This document shows positions 1 to 6,120 of a stretch of 30,357 nucleotides of DNA, in pieces. The stretch is taken from assembly GCA_949746285.1 (NCBI GenBank), contig CATJZH010000058.1, forward strand, positions 1 through 30,357, in the 5' to 3' direction. Made by a program: the position numbers and the translations under genes. The notes beneath the pieces are model-generated. The model did not search any database. It worked only from the letters and a program-made list of their open reading frames with translations, and was not told where the DNA came from. Numbering within the stretch: position 1 is the stretch's first letter; each line of letters starts with the position of its first letter. This DNA is from an uncultured Clostridia bacterium (lineage in GTDB: Bacteria > Bacillota > Clostridia > TANB77 > CAG-508).

Positions 1-27
1 AATCGTATCTTTTTTTATACAATATGC

Positions 28-56
28 TTGACAAACACAAAAAAAAGTAGTATCAT
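28..56 (+). promoter_or_regulatory. Sigma-A promoter of infC operon
   Basis: TTGACA (28-33) and TATCAT (51-56) are separated by 17 bp. Transcription should start near 63, just before the L20-leader structures, so this promoter drives the leader and infC-rpmI-rplT. Confidence 0.85.
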
Positions 57-62
57 ATTTAT

Positions 63-200
63 GTTTTAAGAAGAAGTATCCACTTCTCACCTTATCTTAA
101 GTTACGAGCATAAGGTTAGAAAATTCAATAAATATCTATGATTTAGAGAATTATTATGTGGATTTGGCTTTTTAAAATAAGTCAAATTTTTTTTTGGAGG
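63..200 (+). promoter_or_regulatory. L20-type leader with attenuator terminator
   Basis: The leader folds into a local hairpin, AGAAGT (72-77) with ACTTCT (82-87), and a 7-bp stem, ACCTTAT (89-95) with ATAAGGT (110-116). A competing long-range helix pairs ATCCAC (78-83) with GTGGAT (158-163) and TTCTC (84-88) with GAGAA (146-150). A terminator follows: TTGGCTT (164-170) pairs with AAGTCAA (179-185) and runs into nine T (187-195). In Firmicutes, ribosomal protein L20 binds such a leader, which mimics its 23S rRNA site, and causes premature termination of infC-rpmI-rplT. The pairings are seen directly; L20 as ligand is inferred from the family and operon. Confidence 0.85.
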
Positions 201-209
201 TGTTTTACT

Positions 210-719
210 ATAAAACAAGAATTGCCTATAAATAGACAGATAAAGGAAAAAGAAGTTCAACTAATTGGTGCTGATGGGGAAAAACTAGGTGTAGTTTCTA
301 TTGATAAAGCATTAGAATATGCAGAAGATAAAAATTTAGATTTAGTTTTAGTTGCTCCAAACAGTAAACCAGTAGTTTGCAAATTAATGAATTACGGAAA
401 GTATAAATTTGAACAAGCTAAAAGAGAAAAAGAGTCTAGAAAAAGTCAAAAGGCTGTTGAATTAAAAGAGATAAGGGTTACACCAAATATAGGTGAACAT
501 GACTTTGGATTCAAATGTAAAAATGCTAGAGCTTTTTTAGAAGCTGGTAACAAAGTAAAATTTACTGTAAGATTCAGAGGAAGAGAATTAAACAATGTTA
601 AAGCTGGAGAGATAGTTTTAAATAAATTTGTTGAAGAATTATCAGAAATATCAACAGTTGAAAAGAAGCCATTCTTAGAAGGTAAAACAATGTTTGTAAT
701 TTTAACAAAAAAAATATAA
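210..719 (+). CDS. infC: Translation initiation factor IF-3
   Basis: IF-3 binds the 30S subunit, keeps subunits apart and checks start-codon/initiator-tRNA pairing. The 169-aa product opens with KQELPINRQIKEKEVQLIG, the conserved N-domain start, and continues through the basic linker to the C-terminal domain with RGREL. The start is taken as ATA at 210, because GGAGG (196-200) lies 9 nt upstream and the homologous protein begins there. An in-frame ATG at 156 would add hydrophobic residues encoded inside the attenuator and has no SD. Rare AUU/AUA/AUC starts in infC are a known autoregulatory device, since IF-3 discriminates against them. It is first in the infC-rpmI-rplT operon. Confidence 0.95.
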   Translation: MKQELPINRQIKEKEVQLIGADGEKLGVVSIDKALEYAEDKNLDLVLVAPNSKPVVCKLMNYGKYKFEQAKREKESRKSQKAVELKEIRVTPNIGEHDFGFKCKNARAFLEAGNKVKFTVRFRGRELNNVKAGEIVLNKFVEELSEISTVEKKPFLEGKTMFVILTKKI

Positions 720-742
720 AAAATGTGAAGGGAGATATCAAA

Positions 743-946
743 ATGCCAAAATTAAAAACAAATAGAGCTGCAAAGAAAAGATATTCTTACACAGCTACTG
801 ACAAAGTAAAAAGAACAAAAGCTAATAGAAGACATCGTTTAGCAACAAAAACATCAAGACAAAGAAAAACTGGAAAAATCCAAAATGCATATGCAGATAA
901 AACTGTAGAAGCAGGAATTAAAAGATTATTACCATATGGTAACTAG
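743..946 (+). CDS. rpmI: 50S ribosomal protein L35
   Basis: L35 is a small basic protein of the large ribosomal subunit. The 67-aa product begins MPKLKTNRAAKKRY and ends with the conserved IKRLLPYGN-type tail, the usual length for bacterial L35. The start at 743 is chosen because AAGGGAGA lies about 7 nt upstream and the conserved MPKLKT start is there; an upstream in-frame ATG at 725 adds six non-conserved residues and overlaps the SD. It sits 23 nt after infC and 31 nt before rplT, in the classic conserved order. Confidence 0.96.
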   Translation: MPKLKTNRAAKKRYSYTATDKVKRTKANRRHRLATKTSRQRKTGKIQNAYADKTVEAGIKRLLPYGN

Positions 947-977
947 AATAAAATTTGTATAGAAGGAGTTGAAATAA

Positions 978-1328
978 ATGGCAAGAGTAAAAACAGCTAG
1001 AACAACAAGAGCAAGACATAAAAAAGTATTAAAACAAGCAAAAGGATACTATGGTGCAAAACATTATAGATATAGAAACGCTAAACAAGCAGTTATGAAA
1101 TCTGGAATGTATGCATATGTAGGAAGAAAAGATAAAAAATCAGATTTTAGAAAATTATGGATAGTAAGAATTAATGCAGCAGCTAGAATGAATGGTTTAA
1201 CATATAGTAAAATGATAGCTGGATTAAAAAAAGCTAATGTTAATATAAATAGAAAAATGTTAGCAGAATTAGCAGTATCAGATAGCAAAGCATTTGCAGA
1301 ATTAGCAGAGTTAGCTAAAAAAGCTTAG
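978..1328 (+). CDS. rplT: 50S ribosomal protein L20
   Basis: L20 is an early-assembly 23S rRNA-binding protein and, in Firmicutes, the repressor of its own operon through the leader. The 116-aa product starts MARVKTARTTRARHKKVLKQ and contains the highly basic N-terminal helix and the conserved WIVRINAAARMNGLTYSKM block. AAGGAG lies about 9 nt upstream. It is the last gene of the operon and is followed 22 nt later by a strong terminator. Confidence 0.97.
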   Translation: MARVKTARTTRARHKKVLKQAKGYYGAKHYRYRNAKQAVMKSGMYAYVGRKDKKSDFRKLWIVRINAAARMNGLTYSKMIAGLKKANVNINRKMLAELAVSDSKAFAELAELAKKA

Positions 1329-1350
1329 GATAAATAGAATATGAGGAAAA

Positions 1351-1377
1351 GACCTTACTGGTAGTAAGGTCTCTTTT
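1351..1377 (+). terminator. Rho-independent terminator of rplT
   Basis: GACCTTAC (1351-1358) and GTAAGGTC (1364-1371) form an 8-bp stem with a 5-nt loop, followed by TCTTTTT. On the other strand the stem is followed by TTTTCC, so it may also stop transcripts arriving from the 52-aa minus-strand gene. Confidence 0.9.
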
Positions 1378-1378
1378 T

Positions 1379-1408
1379 GCTGTATGAAGTCATACAGCAT
1401 CATTAATG
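1379..1408. repeat. Pair of short hairpins after the terminator
   Basis: GCTGTATG (1379-1386) and CATACAGC (1391-1398) form a perfect 8-bp hairpin, directly followed by AGCAT/ATGCT pairing around 1397-1410. They lie between the rplT terminator and the stop of the minus-strand gene at 1414 and are probably in that gene's 3' untranslated region. Neither carries a T-run of its own. Confidence 0.5.
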
Positions 1409-1413
1409 CTCTG

Positions 1414-1572
1414 TTATGCAAAAAGCGGAATACGACTTTGCTTGTCTAGTTGCCGTACAGTATTCATCAGATAATCAAACTGGTGATTATTGTGAAGCCA
1501 CTGAAAGAAAGCTACTCTACCAATCTTTTTTGCATACCGAAGCAAAGCTTCAGCTTTTGATGGTGAATTCAT
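1414..1572 (-). CDS. Orphan 52-aa basic protein
   Basis: I do not recognise this 52-aa product. It begins MNSPSKAEALLRYAKKIG and contains FFQWLHNNHQFDYLMNTVRQ; it looks wholly helical and amphipathic, rich in Arg/Lys/Gln, with no signal peptide or membrane segment. It is supported as a gene by a purine-rich SD (GAGAGGAGAG) about 6 nt before the ATG, a consensus promoter (TTGACA-17-TATAGT, 1623-1651) and downstream hairpins. Codons such as CGG, CCG, CTG and CAC are commoner than in the neighbouring housekeeping genes, suggesting separate origin. An overlapping open frame on the opposite strand has no SD or promoter. A small DNA-binding or regulatory protein is possible, but that is only a guess. 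Confidence 0.7.
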   Translation of the reverse strand: MNSPSKAEALLRYAKKIGRVAFFQWLHNNHQFDYLMNTVRQLDKQSRIPLFA

Positions 1573-1622
1573 TGGAATCTCTCCTCTCTGTAAATCAAAT
1601 CAATAAGTTTCTCATAAATACT

Positions 1623-1651
1623 ACTATAGCATTAATTAACATAAATGTCAA
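1623..1651 (-). promoter_or_regulatory. Sigma-A promoter of the 52-aa gene
   Basis: Read on the minus strand: TTGACA (1651-1646), 17 bp, TATAGT (1628-1623). The predicted start point leaves a leader of roughly 45 nt before the ATG at 1572. Confidence 0.8.
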
Positions 1652-1682
1652 AAAAATACATTTTCAAAGTATGACAAAAAAC

Positions 1683-1701
1683 GACATAATGTCATAATGA
1701 C
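1683..1701. promoter_or_regulatory. Two overlapping palindromes upstream of promoter
   Basis: GACATAATGTC (1683-1693) and GTCATAATGAC (1691-1701) are two perfect 11-bp palindromes that share three bases. They begin about 31 bp upstream of the -35 box of the minus-strand promoter, a position fitting a transcription-factor site. No regulator is identified. Confidence 0.45.
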
Positions 1702-1740
1702 AACAATATTGCGAATATATGTAACTCTTCTACAGTATAC

Positions 1741-1788
1741 ATAACATAATAAAAACTTACTGTTAATAGTAAGTTTTTATTATGTTAT
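1741..1788. terminator. 21-bp perfect inverted repeat, bidirectional terminator
   Basis: Arms 1741-1761 and 1768-1788 are perfectly complementary, with a 6-nt loop GTTAAT. The arms contain runs of A and T, so transcripts in either direction would make a hairpin with a U-rich 3' arm. It lies 60 bp beyond the stop of the metalloprotease gene (1848-2420, minus) and most likely terminates it. Confidence 0.7.
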
Positions 1789-1847
1789 AGGCATGACTTT
1801 AAGCTACTAAAGAATTTAAAATAGGATTTTAAATTTGTGCCTATATT

Positions 1848-2420
1848 TTAATATTTTAAATTAGGTATTTTTTTTGCAATTGTTTCATAATTTGGCTTAT
1901 ATTTTTTTAACATTTCATAAAATTTTTTTGAATGATTTTTATATTTTAAGTGACAAAATTCATGAAATACAATATATTCGATAATATCTTTTGAATACAT
2001 AGCAATATAAGGATTTATTATAATTGATTGTAAATCTGTATTGCAAAAAGCTAAAGAATTATTTATTTTTTTTACTTCATAGTTTTCTGGTGCAAATCCA
2101 AAAATGTGTCTTGCTTTTTCCATTATATTTTCAATTTCTGCTTCTGCAATTTTTTTATACATTTTTAATAATATAACATTTAATAATTGTTGATTATTAT
2201 TCTTTCTATAATTCATAGGTAAATTTATATTTATAGAATTTTTTTCTAGATTTAATTCTGGAGAATTTATTTTTAAATAATAAATATTAACAGAATAATT
2301 AGAACCAAAAATTGTTGTAAATTTAGGGCTTAATGTCTCATCTTTTCCAAGTATAAAATTATTGTTTAAATTTAATTTTTCATTAGTATTAACGCTTTTT
2401 ATTCTTTTTAAAATATTCAT
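1848..2420 (-). CDS. YgjP/SprT-like zinc metalloprotease
   Basis: A 190-aa protein of the YgjP (DUF45, M48-like) metallopeptidase family. The motif HEFCHLKYKNHSKKFYEML in the C-terminal third supplies the HExxH zinc ligands; the downstream N-H-S-x-x-F is typical of YgjP, where the normal pattern is HELxHLxxxNHSxxFW. The N-terminal part is a beta-rich region of low conservation, and the protein is somewhat shorter than typical members (about 230 aa). There is no signal peptide, so it should be cytosolic. GGAGG lies 8 nt before ATG 2420, and a TTGACA-17-TAAAAT promoter is upstream. Substrates are unknown for this family. Confidence 0.85.
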   Translation of the reverse strand: MNILKRIKSVNTNEKLNLNNNFILGKDETLSPKFTTIFGSNYSVNIYYLKINSPELNLEKNSININLPMNYRKNNNQQLLNVILLKMYKKIAEAEIENIMEKARHIFGFAPENYEVKKINNSLAFCNTDLQSIIINPYIAMYSKDIIEYIVFHEFCHLKYKNHSKKFYEMLKKYKPNYETIAKKIPNLKY

Positions 2421-2468
2421 TTTTAAATCCTCCTACAAAATAAATGTTCGCAAATATTTGTTTGTTTT

Positions 2469-2497
2469 ATTTTACACATATGAAATTAAATTGTCAA
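2469..2497 (-). promoter_or_regulatory. Promoter of metalloprotease gene
   Basis: On the minus strand: TTGACA (2497-2492), 17 bp, TAAAAT (2474-2469). The box CGAACATT occurs on both sides of it, at 2519-2512 and 2450-2443 (minus strand), 69 bp apart, and might be an operator pair. Confidence 0.7.
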
Positions 2498-2573
2498 TAC
2501 TTTTTCGAAAAAATGTTCGTGTATTTTTAAAAATTTTATAATTGAGAATTCCAGATTAATTTCTTATTATAGA

Positions 2574-2602
2574 ACAAAAAGATAGGCGGGAATTCCCGCC
2601 TA
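2574..2602 (-). terminator. Terminator of the secreted-protein gene
   Basis: 2583-2602 is a perfect 20-bp palindrome with GGCGGG and CCCGCC arms around AATT. On the minus strand it is followed by TCTTTTTG, making a rho-independent terminator for the gene ending at 2662. Confidence 0.8.
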
Positions 2603-2661
2603 GTGCTTTTGGGTTTGTTTATTTGTTTAGGGGTGAACGACGAAGCTTTGAACTCAGAATT

Positions 2662-3879
2662 TTAGAATTTTCTTGTTCCCTTGGTAGTTACGATTTTTGT
2701 CGTAATACCAACGGAATTTATCTTGAAGTTTTTTACACCTGTACAGACTTTCTTAGTCTTTTTGGGATTCTTTAAAGTAGCTGAAAAACCAGTTCCTTTT
2801 TTAGAGTAAACAAAAGTTTTTCCATTTATGAATCCGTATTTGGATACTCCAGAAGCTACTTTTTTTCCATTAAGTTTAAGAATTCCAGACTTAAGAGACA
2901 AGGTGTAAGAAGAAGTTGAGCCTTTTCTGTAAAGGGTTTTGTAACCTGATTTTGATACAACATATGTTTTTTTAGCTTTCCACTTACTTGCAGTGGTAAG
3001 CTGTTTCATAGTGTAACTTGATTTGCTGGTTACAATTTTACTAATAAATCCATTATCATCTTTTTTAAAGGATTTATAGTTTCCAGAAAGAGCTAACCGA
3101 GAAGCATTATACCAATTGCCCTGCTTGAACCTGTATAAAGAGTTCTTTTCATACAAGTATACATTGTAAGAGTGATCCATTCCTAAGAACTTAGCACCTT
3201 GTAATGTATCCGTAAGACGTACTCTTGCAGTTGCATTAAGTACGCGAGAACCATTTGAAGATACAATAAGTTTGACTTTAAGTTTGCCATTTTTGTATCC
3301 TTCATATACAGTTTCATTTGCAGAATTAGTATAAATGTCCACTCTGTTAGGACTTTTCTTTACAGTTGGCGACTGATTATACTCATCGTCATCATCTTTT
3401 TCAGGAGCAGGCTTAAGATTTTTTAAATAAAATGTTCCACTGGTTGTGGTAACTGTATAAGCTATATCATCTGAATTATAGTTCAAACGAATTGCACCTG
3501 ATTCTAAGATTTCAGTTGGACGATTTTGAGTATCTATCTGAGTAAGTCCTCCTGTTTTGGTAATACTGTAAAAGTATGAATTTTCTGCAAATCCATTAAA
3601 TTTACTTCCGCTACCTGCTAACTGATTTGTAATTAAAGTGCCATCTGACCGATACAGATATGTACCTTTAGAGTAAAACTCTTTAGAAAGTACATAAACT
3701 TTTTTTGTCTCGGAAAAACCGTAGAATTTGTATACAGTTTTATTTGTGGCGGCGTCATCATAGGTGTAGCCATAAGGCTTATTTGAATCAGACGCTTTTA
3801 CAGTTGCAGGGGCTGCCATTGTTGACAGTACTAAAACCAAAACCATAAGGATTGTTGCGATATTAAGTTTTTTCATCAT
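2662..3879 (-). CDS. Secreted repeat protein, function unknown
   Basis: A 405-aa exported protein that I cannot assign to a named family. Residues 1-29 form a signal peptide: basic MMKKLN, a hydrophobic core ATILMVLVLVLSTMA, and a probable cleavage near TVKA-SD. Two lobes follow, separated by an acidic linker around residue 160 (EKDDDDEY). Both are rich in Lys, Gly, Ser, Thr and Tyr with recurring short strands of the type YxFYGFS, GxYLYRSDG and GYKTLYRKG, which suggests a beta-propeller or beta-repeat fold. No anchor or sorting signal is seen at the C terminus. The start is ATG 3879, 7 nt after AGGAGGT; the open frame extends to 3933, but those codons lie in the leader. It has its own promoter and terminator. 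Confidence 0.75.
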   Translation of the reverse strand: MMKKLNIATILMVLVLVLSTMAAPATVKASDSNKPYGYTYDDAATNKTVYKFYGFSETKKVYVLSKEFYSKGTYLYRSDGTLITNQLAGSGSKFNGFAENSYFYSITKTGGLTQIDTQNRPTEILESGAIRLNYNSDDIAYTVTTTSGTFYLKNLKPAPEKDDDDEYNQSPTVKKSPNRVDIYTNSANETVYEGYKNGKLKVKLIVSSNGSRVLNATARVRLTDTLQGAKFLGMDHSYNVYLYEKNSLYRFKQGNWYNASRLALSGNYKSFKKDDNGFISKIVTSKSSYTMKQLTTASKWKAKKTYVVSKSGYKTLYRKGSTSSYTLSLKSGILKLNGKKVASGVSKYGFINGKTFVYSKKGTGFSATLKNPKKTKKVCTGVKNFKINSVGITTKIVTTKGTRKF

Positions 3880-3917
3880 AATTTTTACCTCCTGATGTGA
3901 AACCCAAAAGCAACATA

Positions 3918-3956
3918 GTTTACCAATATTCAAAAGATCGAATAAGAGTGGTAAAC
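3918..3956 (-). repeat. Leader hairpin of the secreted-protein gene
   Basis: GTTTACC (3918-3924) and GGTAAAC (3950-3956) are complementary, with ATTC/GAAT pairing inside. The element sits between the promoter and the SD, so it could be a 5'-end mRNA stabiliser or an operator. Confidence 0.4.
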
Positions 3957-3978
3957 ATAAAAATTCCCCTATAACATA

Positions 3979-4007
3979 ATTATACCATAAATTTATAAAA
4001 ACTTCAA
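3979..4007 (-). promoter_or_regulatory. Promoter of the secreted-protein gene
   Basis: On the minus strand: TTGAAG (4007-4002), 17 bp, TATAAT (3984-3979). It starts 3 bp past the spoVAE stop codon, so this gene is likely transcribed apart from the spoVA operon, although no clear terminator separates them. Confidence 0.7.
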
Positions 4008-4009
4008 AA

Positions 4010-4378
4010 TTATTGTTTTTTTATTTTAGGTTTAGAAACTAAAGATGCGATATATCCGAAGAAAATTGCAGCAGCAATTCCACCAGCAGCTGCTTTAATA
4101 CCACCTGTAAAAGCACCTATAAATCCATTTGATTCCACTTCAGTTATGGCTCCTTTTGCCAGTAAATTTCCAAAACCAGTTAGGGGAACGGTAGCACCGC
4201 AGCCAGCAAAGTCAATTAAATATTTATACCAACCAAGCCCACCTAAAATAGCCCCAAGAGTTACATAAGTTACTAAAATTCTTGCTGGAGTTAGCTTAGT
4301 TTTATCTATTAAAACTTGTCCAATAATACAAATTATACCTCCAACAATAAATGCTTTAAAAATCATAAACCAATCCAT
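4010..4378 (-). CDS. spoVAE: Stage V sporulation protein AE
   Basis: SpoVAE is part of the SpoVA complex of the spore inner membrane, which moves dipicolinic acid into the forespore and releases it on germination. The 122-aa product is mostly hydrophobic, with membrane segments at about residues 5-23, 35-52 and 88-113. It carries the family block GCGATVPLTGFGNLLAKG, which resembles the block AGAGSLIPITGFANSI in SpoVAC. The size matches the SpoVAEb form. It follows spoVAD by 53 nt, and that gap contains an 8-bp hairpin (4402-4420). Confidence 0.93.
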   Translation of the reverse strand: MDWFMIFKAFIVGGIICIIGQVLIDKTKLTPARILVTYVTLGAILGGLGWYKYLIDFAGCGATVPLTGFGNLLAKGAITEVESNGFIGAFTGGIKAAAGGIAAAIFFGYIASLVSKPKIKKQ

Positions 4379-4401
4379 ATTAAATAAATCCTTTATAAAT
4401 T

Positions 4402-4420
4402 TAGGTTTTTGGAAAACCTA
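4402..4420. repeat. Intercistronic hairpin spoVAD-spoVAE
   Basis: TAGGTTTT (4402-4409) and AAAACCTA (4413-4420) pair around a 3-nt loop. It could tune relative expression of spoVAD and spoVAE; no further evidence. Confidence 0.45.
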
Positions 4421-4431
4421 TAAACCATCAA

Positions 4432-5436
4432 TTATATTTCTATACTTATAGCATGAGCAATTCCAGGAATAGATTCTCCCTGTTGACTACTAGTAGAATT
4501 CATTAATGCACCGGTTGCTATCATTAACACTTTTTTATATTTTTGTTCTTGAAGCATTTGATAAACATAACCAGAGAATACTGTTGCTATACAGCCACAA
4601 CCAGAACCACCAGAATGGGTATCTTGTTTTTCTTTATCAAACATAAGAACACCACAGTCATTATAGTTAGCTCTTATATTGTATCCTTTTGAACTTGCTA
4701 AATCTATTAAAATATCTTTTCCAATATGACCTAAATCACCTGTAAAAATTGCATCATAATAACTAGGTTTTCTACCAGTATCTTTGAAATGACTAACTAA
4801 AGTATCTTCAGCAGCACCTGCCATAGCAGCTCCCATATTATTAGCATCTTTTATTCCCATATCAACAATTTTTCCAGGAGTAAAACTAGTTATATAAGGA
4901 CCAGTACCTTCTTTAGTAAGAATTGCACTACCTGCACCAGTAACAGTCCACTGGCTAGAAGGTGGTCTTTGATTTCCAAGTTCTAATGGAAATCTAAATT
5001 GTTTTTCAGCACTGCAAAAATGACTTGAAGCAGAACAAATTGCATTTGTTGCAAAATCTCCATCTATAAAAGAAGAAGCAACAATCATAGATTCTACGAA
5101 AGTAGAGCATGCACCAAATAATCCAATAAAAGGAATATTAGTTTCTCTTAAACCAAATGATGAAGCAATACATTGATTTAGTAAGTCACCAGCAAAACAA
5201 AAGTCAATATCGCTAGAAGCTATTCCAGATTTAGCAATAGCCATATTTACAGTTTCTTTTACTAATTTACTTTCAGCTTTTTCCCAGCTAGGTTCTCCCC
5301 AGAATTCATCTTCTAAACATTGATCAAAAAACTGATGTAAAGGACCTTCTTTTTCTTTAGGACCAACAATAGAAGCTGTAGATGCAATATTTATAGGATT
5401 TGTTAGCATATAACTTTGTTTTCCAACTTTTTTCAT
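4432..5436 (-). CDS. spoVAD: Stage V sporulation protein AD
   Basis: SpoVAD is the soluble, dipicolinate-binding member of the SpoVA complex and has a thiolase/ketosynthase-like fold. The 334-aa product is close to the family length of about 338. It shows the thiolase-type segments GLFGACSTFVESMIVASS (around residue 107) and SGGSGCGCIATVFSGY (around residue 275). AAGGAG lies 6 nt before ATG 5436. It lies between spoVAC and spoVAE in the conserved minimal C-D-E arrangement of Clostridia. Confidence 0.95.
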   Translation of the reverse strand: MKKVGKQSYMLTNPINIASTASIVGPKEKEGPLHQFFDQCLEDEFWGEPSWEKAESKLVKETVNMAIAKSGIASSDIDFCFAGDLLNQCIASSFGLRETNIPFIGLFGACSTFVESMIVASSFIDGDFATNAICSASSHFCSAEKQFRFPLELGNQRPPSSQWTVTGAGSAILTKEGTGPYITSFTPGKIVDMGIKDANNMGAAMAGAAEDTLVSHFKDTGRKPSYYDAIFTGDLGHIGKDILIDLASSKGYNIRANYNDCGVLMFDKEKQDTHSGGSGCGCIATVFSGYVYQMLQEQKYKKVLMIATGALMNSTSSQQGESIPGIAHAISIEI

Positions 5437-5472
5437 AAATTTCTCCTTTTTTATAAGTTTAGTTTAAACATG

Positions 5473-5523
5473 TGTCCCCGAATGGACAAAAATGTCCAAT
5501 AACAAACGTCCCCAAACGGACAT
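5473..5523. repeat. Nested GGGAC/GTCC palindromic repeats
   Basis: The spoVAC-spoVAD gap contains TGTCCCCGAATGGACA (5473-5488), overlapping GGACA/TGTCC arms (5484-5497), and GTCCCCAAACGGAC (5508-5521). The two GTCCCCNAANGGAC units are about 35 bp apart and resemble each other. The pattern is reminiscent of dispersed palindromic elements (REP or MITE type) of Firmicutes. Confidence 0.55.
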
Positions 5524-5987
5524 TAGACTAGAATTAGGCTTTGTGTATTAAATAAAATGTAAATTAATCCTACTAATATACTTGTTGAGATTCCATATAC
5601 TAGAACAGGACCTGCTACAGTAAACATTTTTGCTCCAACGCCCATAACATATCCTTCAGATTTATATTCCATTGCAGGTGATACTATTGAATTGGCAAAA
5701 CCAGTAATTGGAATTAATGAACCTGCTCCGGCAAATTTGCCTATTTTATTAAATATGTTAAGTGCAGTTAAAAATGCACTTGCAAAGACTAATAACATAG
5801 AAACAACAGTATATGAGTTTGTTTCATCCATACCACGCATTTGACAGAAATAAAATATAATTTGACCAAGAGCACAAATTAAACCACCAACCCAGAATGC
5901 ATTGAAACAATTTTTTATAATTGGAGAATTTGGTGTTTTTTGATCTACATATGTTTGGTATTCTTCTTTACTTTGAATAGGTTTCAA
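5523..5987 (-). CDS. spoVAC: Stage V sporulation protein AC
   Basis: SpoVAC is an integral membrane protein of the SpoVA dipicolinate channel, reported to act mechanosensitively in Bacillus. The product is about 154 aa (family about 150) with several hydrophobic segments and the conserved AGAGSLIPITGFANSIVSPA block, paralogous to SpoVAE. The start is taken as TTG 5987 because GGAG lies 9 nt upstream. Another in-frame TTG at 5996 directly abuts the SD, and no ATG is available. It is the first gene of the minus-strand spoVA operon. Confidence 0.93.
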   Translation of the reverse strand: MKPIQSKEEYQTYVDQKTPNSPIIKNCFNAFWVGGLICALGQIIFYFCQMRGMDETNSYTVVSMLLVFASAFLTALNIFNKIGKFAGAGSLIPITGFANSIVSPAMEYKSEGYVMGVGAKMFTVAGPVLVYGISTSILVGLIYILFNTQSLILV

Positions 5988-6027
5988 AAAAATCAACTCC
6001 TTTTTTTAAAATATATTTTTTTAGTTG

Positions 6028-6057
6028 TAGTTTTCCAAAAAATACATTTATTATTCA
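6028..6057 (-). promoter_or_regulatory. Possible sigma-G promoter of spoVA
   Basis: On the minus strand TGAATA (6057-6052), 17 bp, AAAACTA (6034-6028) resembles a forespore sigma-G promoter (TGAATA / CATACTA type). spoVA is under sigma-G in Bacillus, so the assignment fits, but the boxes are degenerate in this AT-rich region. Confidence 0.45.
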
Positions 6058-6120
6058 TAAAAAATTCATAAATTAATATTAAAATTCTAAAATAGAATAA
6101 TATAAGAAAGGTATTTTATA

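Noticed and set aside
156..209. ATG start at 156 for infC
   Set aside because: It lies inside the attenuator, has no SD and adds a hydrophobic stretch absent from IF-3; the ATA at 210 fits the SD and family start.
1416..1697. 93-aa plus-strand open frame
   Set aside because: No SD or plus-strand promoter; it is the shadow of the 52-aa minus-strand gene and its promoter region.
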